From Pisaster brevispinus (taxonomy: Eukaryota > Echinodermata > Asteroidea > Forcipulatida > Asteriidae), in NCBI GenBank assembly GCA_023634235.1, contig JAMKCF010000016.1:744001-808000 (forward strand): a stretch of 64,000 nt of DNA, written 5' to 3'. Positions 56,491-64,000 of the stretch are shown in pieces. Within the stretch, counting starts at the first letter, position 1; every line of letters begins with the position of its first letter. The position numbers and the translations under genes are program-made. Under the pieces are notes generated by a model. That model saw only the letters and a list, made by a program, of their open reading frames with translations, did no database searches and was not told where the DNA came from.

Positions 56491-57520
56491 TCAAGGTCTA
56501 TACAAAGATCTGCCTCCCATTTCAAGCATATTTCTTGACTAACATGACCCAGACTTGCCCTCAAAATCCTAGCATCACAAAACACTCTCATGCAAGTAAA
56601 ATGATCACAACCAATTACAGCGACCAAGGATGATGTCATTTGATTCTTTCACTAATGCAGATTAAAAAATAATAACTAAGATTTATACCAATTAATAAAC
56701 AAATACAGAAGAATATATTCCAAACCAATGTCAGTCACCCCTTTTAAACATCAGCCTGATATGGGTCATTGGGTTTACACAATGGCACCATCTCACTGTA
56801 ATCGTAACACGTGTTGTAAGTTGCGGAGATGGGGTAGAACAAGTCTTGCAAATTGTGTTTCAAGAAATATGTTTTGAACAACAGATTGTCTCAATCACTG
56901 ACGGGCAAATGGGGTATTATCAAAAATACATTATTGTTTCATAATTTGTAGAAGAAGAAGAACGGTGTGCTCAGATTAAACCTTTGTTTCCGCGAAGAAG
57001 AATTCTCCCAAATCACAACATAAGTCAAAGGCTTATCCTTTTGAAAACTTTGAATTCACGAACTTGATTCTAAACTATAAGACCCTTTTCCAATTTTAGT
57101 AGTCATTAACTGTTTGGGAGCACAGTAGGTTTATAAGATTGTTCTGTAACACTTTCAATTTTCAGTCTTAAATTTCTGTTTGTGTAAGTTAAGTTGTCAT
57201 TGACTGTCAGTTTCTACATGACTGCATTTCATGAAAACTGGGCTGAAATTCAAAAAGCCACCGACCCGAAAACGGTGCTTAGCGATTTGTCTGCTTAGCA
57301 CAAAATATCAGGGGGGGGGCATTCACAAACAATATAGAGTAAACTGCATTTTGGCTGGTAATCAACCTTTTTTACGTAACTCAAAACTGTTATTGTTACA
57401 CACACATGCAGCTAATAGCTAAGCCTTTCCCAAGAAGTATGTTAGTTTCATCTACGCATGCGTATAAGCACTATAAAGGTAGAGAAACGCCAGAATTGTG
57501 CTCAAGGCAGACGCAAAATG
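56491..57520. other. Spacer
   Basis: No gene seen. At about 57270-57365 TGCTTAGCGATTTGTCTGCT and GGCTGGTAATCAACC weakly resemble the 62545 MITE core. A G run lies at about 57312-57320. Confidence 0.35.
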
Positions 57521-57524
57521 TGTA

Positions 57525-57625
57525 TGCGTCACGCCACCATCAGCCCCATACAAAAAGGCGCGATTTCCCTCATTTTGCCAAGTCAGTACGCACGCGCGAT
57601 GTGCAATTTACATATCTAATGGGGA
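57525..57625. repeat. Dispersed repeat, inverted relative to 10305-10425
   Basis: GCGTCACGCCACCATCA, CCCTCATTTTGCC and GCACGCGCGATGTGCAATTT correspond in reverse complement to 10305-10425. It makes up part of a 174-codon + ORF, which I therefore do not accept as a gene. Confidence 0.55.
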
Positions 57626-58110
57626 AAATCCAATACCTCTACAATATCATCCCAGCTCCCTTAAAAAAAAACGGAAATCTTTTAATAACATTCTATATTC
57701 TATTTGAACCGTCTTTAATGGAAAAAAATATCTTCATAAGTCTGTTATTTTTATTTTTTTGCAAAACATGTTTTCAAGTAAAAGTGGAGCTCAGGCTCGA
57801 CTCTCGTTGCGTTCTATTATTATTATTTCATTTGTCACTCCACCAGACAAAAGTGTCTTTCAATTCAGATGGGAATAGTGGTCGTCCAACCAGCTCAACC
57901 TTTGAACGAAGAAATCCTTTAAGTAAATGAAAATGATCTTTGAAAACATCCAAGCCCTTGGGATATCTACGCGACGAAGTAGTTTTCTTTTACACTAAGC
58001 CTTGATACACATCTTTAAGTGATTTATCTAGATCGAAGTCTATATGAACGGGATTTATTGATAATTCAAGAGGTTTGAGAACTGAACTGTTTAATTTTTT
58101 TATTTTACAG
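57626..58110. other. Spacer before a candidate exon
   Basis: AT-rich with T tracts. The last bases (TTTTTTTATTTTACAG) form a strong splice acceptor for 58111. Confidence 0.4.
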
Positions 58111-58234
58111 GCTTTTTGACTTTAAACTCTGGACGAGCGAGGAAGATATTTTACATATAATAAGAATTAACAGAAAAGCAGTTAATGAGACTGCAAGCCA
58201 GGTCAATGTATATTTGCCAGTTAAGAATTTAAAG
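58111..58234 (+). CDS. Candidate internal exon, unrecognised
   Basis: A TTTTTTTATTTTACAG acceptor and a GTCAGT donor bound 124 nt. Only one frame is open: one leading base, then 41 codons reading LFDFKLWTSEEDILHIIRIN and continuing RKAVNETASQVNVYLPVKN. An alternative donor is at about 58201. The peptide has regular hydrophobic spacing (DILHIIRIN) and an N-glycosylation-like NET. I do not recognise the family. Another splice-bounded open segment follows at 62840, in a frame that needs at least one more exon between. Confidence 0.4.
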
Positions 58235-59192
58235 GTCAGTACATCTGACACATATAAACACTGTTTGGCTGTATAAGTTGTTTAAATCAGGCAAATTGTT
58301 CGACAGTCCTTGAAACAAAAATATTCGTATCCTATTTTGCATACAAATTGTAACAGTATTTGAAGGTTACACAAAACAACCTTGATTTTTGTGCAAAACA
58401 ACCTTGATTTAATTGTGTGTATATTTTTATATCCTTTGTAAAATAAATCCAAAATTGAACAGAATCTGACGACTATATACTGCTTCTATACGTAGGCTGA
58501 GTCCTAAACGTATAGCTCCAACCTTGTACCCAAATAAAGCCTGGCCCTAAATCGGGTCACATTTAGGTGCAAATTTGAGGCTAAATTAAGGTCGGAGCTA
58601 CATTCAGGTACAAGGTTGATACTGTATTTATTTGCTCATAAATTAACCCGTGCTGTTGACCATCCGGCCATAGCCCTCAACACTTGTCACTCCACTTGAA
58701 TCTGTCAAGTTCGATAAGCGTGCCTTTAACGTTACCGTATGACGTCAAGGACCACCATCTATTGAATTCCGTCCAAATGGGTTTAATATTGATTCTTGGG
58801 AGAGAGAATTGCATCTACATCGCTGAGTAAATTTGCAAAGTTTTCAAGACGTCCTCTGAATTTAATACACGGGTACTGTTTGAACAAGTGTTGTTTACAG
58901 TTCCAACACGTTAGATATAGTGGTTTTTGAAGACCGTCGAATAATTTCACAGATTGACACATAAAATATGCTAATAAAAACTATTTTACAAACATAGACA
59001 GGTTGGCCGATGTACAATTTATGATAATAGGTTGCAACTGGATTCCGATGAAGATGGGTAAAATAAATCAATGTATAAAATGAAAAAACTCTTGTTATGG
59101 ATTTAATGAATAGTATAATTTTATTTATCACCTCCTTGCCTTGACAGGTTGCTTAAGCCGCACTCTCAGAACTTCCGACGAGATGTTGGCCT
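58235..59192. other. Spacer, presumed intron
   Basis: A small inverted pair CCAACCTTGTACC / GGTACAAGGTTG (about 58519 and 58608) encloses an 80-bp segment with a GGGTCACATTTAG motif. I see no gene. Confidence 0.4.
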
Positions 59193-59335
59193 GGGGTCGA
59201 TTTCCCAAAGAGCTAAGATGGAACTTGACAATGTATCGATCTGAATTGCAATGTGTGATGTCACAATGCAAATCACTATGGTAACACTGACAAATCATCT
59301 TAAGATGAATCTTAGTTCTTAGTGAAAATGAGTCC
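59193..59335. mobile_element. MITE with GGGTCGATTTCCCAAAG end
   Basis: The left end GGGGTCGATTTCCCAAAGAG and the right end CTTAGTGAAAATGAGTCCC are imperfect inverted repeats. CATCTTAAGATGAATCTTAG is shared with 46013-46153. It ends exactly where a GGGTCA repeat begins. Confidence 0.65.
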
Positions 59336-59483
59336 CGAACCATTTCTGGGTCGGTAATGACTCGGAATTGGGTCAAAAAGACGCAGAATCTGAGTGAAAG
59401 TCCCACATGTTAACCATTTCCGTGTCAGCCTGGCCAAGGAATGGGTTAGGGACCCGGGCTCCGTCTCAAGTCTGACCCGGGAG
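59336..59483. repeat. GGGTCA/TGACCC dispersed repeat
   Basis: TTTCTGGGTCGGTAATGACT, CGTGTCAGCCTGGCC (a decayed GGTCAGCCTGACC) and a TCTGACCCGGGAGTTTGG end. The order of blocks matches 52828-53022 in the same orientation. Confidence 0.6.
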
Positions 59484-59867
59484 TTTGGTTGATAAATGAT
59501 GGCGCTGTCCAATTCAGTGACACTCCAAGACTGATTGACTTGGAAAACATAAAGCCGTAAAAATATGATTACATGTTTTATGGATGTGGTTCATGTCAGG
59601 GTATTATATTGATATTGTGTCATACTGACTGTTTTTTTTTAGTGAACATAATGTGACCAGGAACAAACAAGACTTTTTAGTAAGTGGTTATAACTGGGGT
59701 AATGAGACTGAGAATATTTTTCAGATTCTTCGGTAGCAATAACATGTTTTCATGCCTCAAATGGGCAATCGTCAGTTGCAATTAGTTGATTCTGGAAGAA
59801 TCATGCAGTATGTCTCGTGTCTGTTATGTAGACAGTAGGGTTGATTTGAAAGGCTTCATCTCGAGGT

Positions 59868-60056
59868 TTAACCGTAACTGTAGTCCGTTGGGGGAAAAGC
59901 AATTCTCATTCTTCTTTGGAAGATGTTGAAATCACTCAGTAATTTCGTACAGTTGGGTCCAGCGGGAGTTGGAACAAAATCTAAACCTTTTCTTAAAAAC
60001 CACTTTCTCAATTGTGGAAAGGCTAGTTTTGGATAGGTTGGTAATGAATTGTCCAC
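59868..60056 (-). pseudogene. Penelope-like element protein fragment
   Basis: 62 codons on the minus strand, reading LRKWFLRKGLDFVPTPAGPN and then LLSDFNIFQRRMRIAF. The pattern L..GL.F.PTP...D/N..KLL.D...F.RR.R is the conserved block ahead of the reverse transcriptase in Penelope-like retroelements (commonly LLSKGL.FCPTP...F.RRLRL). No reverse transcriptase or GIY-YIG domain follows, and flanking frames are closed, so it is a dead fragment. Confidence 0.55.
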
Positions 60057-60239
60057 TTTATTCCGCTTTTGGCTTTGTTTTGGGATTGTGAAATGTGAGC
60101 TCGTTTAGTTAACTTGCGTTTGGCCATATTTCTAGAGAGTAAGGTTTATATCTATTATTATTCTATTTTAAGTAAGGTTATTTTATAATAATATCTTATT
60201 CGGAATGCCGTGGTATATTATTATAGTAATAGAGCAAAT

Positions 60240-60320
60240 AGTAAAATTAATAAACAGATGCAGTGCTTCTTACTAAGTAAGTTTTATTGTTATTAATTTT
60301 GGAGTAATTACCAAGGTAAC
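60240..60320. mobile_element. End fragment of the TGGTAATTACTC-type MITE
   Basis: ATGCAGTGCTTCTTACTAAG, TAAGTTTTATTG and TTTGGAGTAATTACCAAGG match the right end of 25005-25235. Confidence 0.5.
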
Positions 60321-62080
60321 AAACCCTCTCTTTACGTAATGTCTGATTCAGAAAAACTCAACTGTCCCTGGAACTTACTTAACTTCCTGAATCGAAGGTG
60401 AAATTACCATTGAGTGCTTGTTGGTAATAACAAGTACCAATAAAAAAAGTGCACAGTTCCCTATAAGTAGACACCTATGTACAGAGAAGCAAATTATGGT
60501 TAGGTTTTACTCTATGGGAAACATTATACTTTGATTAAGGATTGCTTTAAAATATTGTTGTCGGTACAGCTGCAACGGACGTTTGACACCATTGCAACAT
60601 TGTCTCTCAGGAAAGTTTACAAAATTTAACCTGATTCGGATTTTAGCTGTGCTCTTTTAAAATTGAACGACCCTTTTCGCAATATGCACATAATGTACTT
60701 TACTTTGTATGTTATAATGCGCAACCGAGTTCTGATTATGTTTCCTTTATCGTTCCCATTTTAATCTTCCCATTGCAAGAGGGAGACGGCTTATAAAAAA
60801 AACCCAGCTTTTTTTGTCTGTGATTGTCTCATGTCAAATTACAGTACGGTATCATGTTAGTCTGCTATGAGCAACAAATGGTTACTTCAATCTCAGATAA
60901 AAAATAACAAACAAAACCAAGAGAAAATAAACTCGTCAGATCAAATCTTTAAAAATGTACAATATACTTCGTATCGTTTTCGTTAAATATTTATCTGTCT
61001 CTTATGTCTGTCTACTGTATGATCCTCAATGTAACTTTTGTTAATGGAATTGACGCTTAAAATACTGTCTAGGCCTACATTTTAAGATCTATCGTAAAAT
61101 ACATCAATCCTTAAAAAACCTTTTAAAAACCAGTCTCATGCAAAACATATTGTATAAGACTCTGTATTGGGTGTCAGTTTTCTGAATTAAAAGAGTACAT
61201 TATATTTCAAAATTATTTGGTGATAAACTTGACACCAGTTTCAATTGTCCTTAAGAATCAGATTACACATCCAAACATTATTCAGTTCATGTATTTAACT
61301 TGGCTCTATTTGTTGTATTTTCCCGAAAGCCTCGACGTGTCCTGTAGGATGCAAGCCTACGGACATAACGATAAACACAGACATTACACCCTCTTCTAAA
61401 ACACTCAACGGAGTTGAATGTTATAATAAAAACAACCGTGTCCCCCTAACACGTTACTGAACTCTTCCCATCAAATCAAACCTTTCTGAAGTAGTTCACT
61501 TTGGGAATAGAAACAACCGGTTTACCTTCCAAGTGCGAGGCAATAAACACCCACGCTTCCGTCTAACTCCCTTGGCGTTGCCCTTTTTCTGGATTATGCT
61601 TCGAGGAGTTTAATTGTTTGCACTTTGAAAAGAAAGTGTGTGGAGTTTAACTATGCAAGATAGACTACTCTGAAATTGAGCTGACATGGACAAAACAACA
61701 ATGACATCATTGGTTGTTTAGCTGTGCGTACATGGTTATGTACATGATTACCCAAGGACAGATGTGTCATTTTGAAACATATGAAGTGTGGACATAAGAA
61801 CGAGCAATATCCACACAATTCGGGATATTGGGACATTGTGTGGACATTGCACATGAATGCCATCAATAATAGACAGATCTCTGGTTTCTCCAATCGGATG
61901 TGTTTTTCTTTTGTTTCTTGCAAAAAGGAGAAGAAAACTGAAGGGATCGACCAGTGAAAAAAATTCAATTCTAATTGGAAATCAGAGTTTTAAAATGCCT
62001 TCTTTCTACACGATAATAAAAAAGACTGTGCACAGAGATGTAGTGTTAGGCCGGGTGGGTAGCCGCAGAAATGCCAGAAA
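60321..62080. other. AT-rich spacer
   Basis: About 1.8 kb without a supported gene. Overlapping plus and minus ORFs at 61651-62162 have no motif and no splice context. Confidence 0.4.
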
Positions 62081-62084
62081 TCCA

Positions 62085-62272
62085 TGCGTCCGTCATGTGC
62101 GTAATGCGTATGTACAAAATGCGTACAAATTAGCATATGCCAAGAAACGCACGCAGTTATAATGGAGAACGCACTAAGCAATACGCACACATGAAATTAA
62201 TTTTGTGCTGCCTGTACGTTTTACGCACTGCGCACTACACGCATACGCACAACGCACGGGAATATTGATTTT
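62085..62272. repeat. ACGCAC/GTGCGT-rich imperfect inverted repeat
   Basis: The left half carries ATGCGTCCGTCATGTGCGTA and ATGCGTATGTACAAAATGCG. The right half carries CGTTTTACGCACTGCGCAC and ACGCATACGCACAACGCAC, roughly the complement. It may be a decayed MITE. The CpG content is high for the region. Confidence 0.45.
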
Positions 62273-62479
62273 CGACCTTCGTAGAGGAGACTCTATGATG
62301 TAAGATGCAAAGTTCTAGTCTAGGATGGTCTGGTGTAGAGTGAAATAATTTTTTTCCCACGAACGAGGCAGATAACAGAGGAATATTTGACGTCAAGACC
62401 CCGGTGACATAAAATGTATTCTGCCATGAATTGCAAATGGACAGAAATTAGTTACTTCTCCTGTATGATTTCAATTTTG

Positions 62480-62544
62480 GTTGAACAAGAACAATTGACT
62501 AGAACCGATTTTGAACCTCTGACCTCCAGATTGATGAGCTCTAC
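62480..62544 (-). repeat. tRNA-like SINE fragment interrupted by a MITE
   Basis: The minus strand reads GGTAGAGCTCATCAATCTGG and then AGGTCAGAGGTTCAAAATCGG, a D-arm to T-arm order with a near B-box. It is cut at its 5' side by the MITE at 62545. Confidence 0.35.
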
Positions 62545-62741
62545 CTGGGCCCAATTTCATAGAGCTGCTTAAGCAGAAAATAATGCTTAACAATTTCCTG
62601 CTAAGCAGAAATGAGCAGGATACCAGTCACAAATTGTACACGTGGCATGGTAGTTTGGCTGGTAACCTTATTCTTGTAAGTAAAATTTCATTGTGCTTAG
62701 CAAATTTTTGTGCTTAAGCAGCTCTATGAAATTGGGCCCAG
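62545..62741. mobile_element. 197-bp MITE with CTGGGCCCAATTTCATAGAG ends
   Basis: CTGGGCCCAATTTCATAGAG at the left and CTCTATGAAATTGGGCCCAG at the right are exact inverted repeats continuing through CTGCTTAAGCA. GATGAGCT lies on both sides (about 62534 and 62741), suggesting a target-site duplication, though four bases separate the left one from the element end. It is the best preserved member of its family here. Confidence 0.85.
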
Positions 62742-62839
62742 ATGAGCTATCTAGACTTCAAAGACAGCTAGACTTCTAGACAGCTAAGAAAAAAAGTCCG
62801 CTCTGAAAGCTGCACTATGGCATTCATTTAGTTATCCAG

Positions 62840-62929
62840 GGTACGGTATCAAATCCGAAGACTTCCTCAGTTACACGACTAATGGGGGACATCGCTACAA
62901 AATGACGCTCGAGCAACTGGAGAACAAAG
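62840..62929 (+). CDS. Candidate internal exon, unrecognised
   Basis: 90 nt between an acceptor (TTAGTTATCCAG) and a GTATGC donor. Two leading bases, 29 codons and one trailing base are open, reading YGIKSEDFLSYTTNGGHRYK followed by MTLEQLENK. GC content and peptide composition are clearly protein-like. The other frames are closed. I do not recognise the protein. It may belong with 58111-58234 in a + strand gene that leaves the window at the right. Confidence 0.4.
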
Positions 62930-64000
62930 GTATGCTTCGGTGTACACCATTTGAAAACATGAGTGGCTTGGCTTTTTAAGACGTCATCCGCTCCAATCAT
63001 TTACTGTTCAGTAAATTTAACAGCTAATCAAAGTGTGAAAGTCTAATTGCATTGTGCAGACATGTTCTTCAGAAAATGGATATCGAAAGTGCATAATATT
63101 ATGTCACGGGGAATCGTGGGTTTTGCATGAACAATCTCGTTTTAACTGAATTGAAATTAAGTGACTAGTACAGTGATGTCCGTCACGCATGACAGTATGT
63201 CAAAAGGAATTTGATGAAGCCAAAATAAGCTTACGAAAAATACAAATATTGCAGAAGTTGCGTATCATATTAATTCCGTCATTGTAAATCATGTTACCTT
63301 TACATTTTAGAAAGGCATCGTGGTCGGCGGAACACCGAAGGCAAGATTTTAAGAGAGAGTTGTGATTAATTCTTTCAGACACGCGACAACCGAGTGAATA
63401 CGCACTGCACATTATCCCCTGAATCTATGCACGTGGAAGACTTCCAAGATAAACGTGGAAATGCTCACAAAAGGTGACTTTTGTCTGAAACTGGTCGTAG
63501 CTTTCCGTACAGGGATTCATCGCAAGATTACATTCATTTCCAGCATCAGGTTTGCGATAAAAACACCATTCAACAACCATTTTGTGCGGTAACACCATGA
63601 ATACTTTGCCCTGTAGACTTAGTTCTTTGAGAACTTGTCTCGCTATTTTATTCTACTGCCGCAGAGAAGAATTCGGAATTCGGGAGACTAATCAGTTTTG
63701 AAAAGAATTGTCCTGTGTATTAACTACTACCTATGTTGGGAGTGGGGGTTAGGAAATTATAAGGTTCCGTTTTATAACAACGAACACCAACATTATATTA
63801 GTTTGCAATTTGTAAGGAATTTTGCACACTTGTTTTTCCGTTTTTTCCCCATGTTTTTTTTTTTTTTTCTTTTGCCGAACTCAAATAAGCAGATTTGAAC
63901 ATTTAAAATTGTCAAGCTATTTCCTCGACTCTGACGGTATGGCACACGTCAATATTTCTCTGGAGGATTGGTACTGGTATGAACTTTACAATTAGTGAGC
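62930..64000. other. Right-edge spacer
   Basis: No supported gene. A minus open segment (about 63300-63412) begins MCSAYSLGCRVSERIN and ends at a GTAACA donor-like site, Cys-rich but unrecognised. A T tract lies at about 63855-63868. Confidence 0.4.

Noticed and set aside
57406..57930. 174-codon + ORF
   Set aside because: It runs through the dispersed repeat at 57525-57625 and T-rich sequence. The composition changes abruptly and no motif is seen.

Overview
This window is eukaryotic nuclear DNA from a marine invertebrate, most likely an echinoderm and possibly a sea star. The evidence is GT-AG introns of several hundred bases to several kilobases, AT-rich spacers, and a very high load of short inverted-repeat elements. 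Several of these (termini TGGGCCCAATTTCAT, AAAGGACACATTGCC, GGTCGATTTCACAAAG, and the TTAAAGG / TGGTAATTACTC type) match my memory of repeats common in echinoderm genomes. No prokaryotic operons, rRNA genes or CRISPR arrays are visible. The species is inferred, not proven.

Only two cellular genes can be named. On the + strand at 5077-7328 lies a complete four-exon, 260-residue class I SAM-dependent methyltransferase resembling juvenile hormone acid methyltransferases. On the - strand, two in-phase exons (18708-18944, TM3 to TM4 with DRY; 9297-9497, TM5) belong to a rhodopsin-class GPCR most like orexin/allatotropin receptors. They are separated by a 9.2 kb intron full of repeats. Its TM1-2 and TM6-7 exons were not found and are probably outside the window.

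The third real coding region is an apparently intact LINE of the CR1/L2 group (47105-50560, 1151 residues, endonuclease plus reverse transcriptase, 3' ATT-repeat tail to about 50656). Decayed retroelement pieces lie at 2775-3350, 4020-4259, 44712-44897 and, of Penelope type, 59868-60056. Three hairpins sharing TCGAAACGTC (37738-37855, 38955-39034, 51823-52066) look like Penelope-type terminal repeats with hammerhead-ribozyme-like cores.

From 19 to 47 kb and from 50.7 to 64 kb the window is gene-poor. Three splice-bounded open segments (41136-41193, 58111-58234, 62840-62929) could be exons of an unrecognised + strand gene running off the right edge. Isolated candidates also occur at 1918-2018 (-), 20286-20444 (+) and 28217-28378 (+). 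The rest is MITEs, tRNA-like SINE fragments, minisatellites (a near-perfect 83-bp array at 55179-56008, a G-rich ~91-bp array at 24236-24735, decayed arrays at 7765-7960 and 45600-45970), local tandem duplications and microsatellites. Two dispersed families carry transcription-factor-like sites: one with GGTCAnnnTGACC palindromes, one tipped with TGACGTCA.
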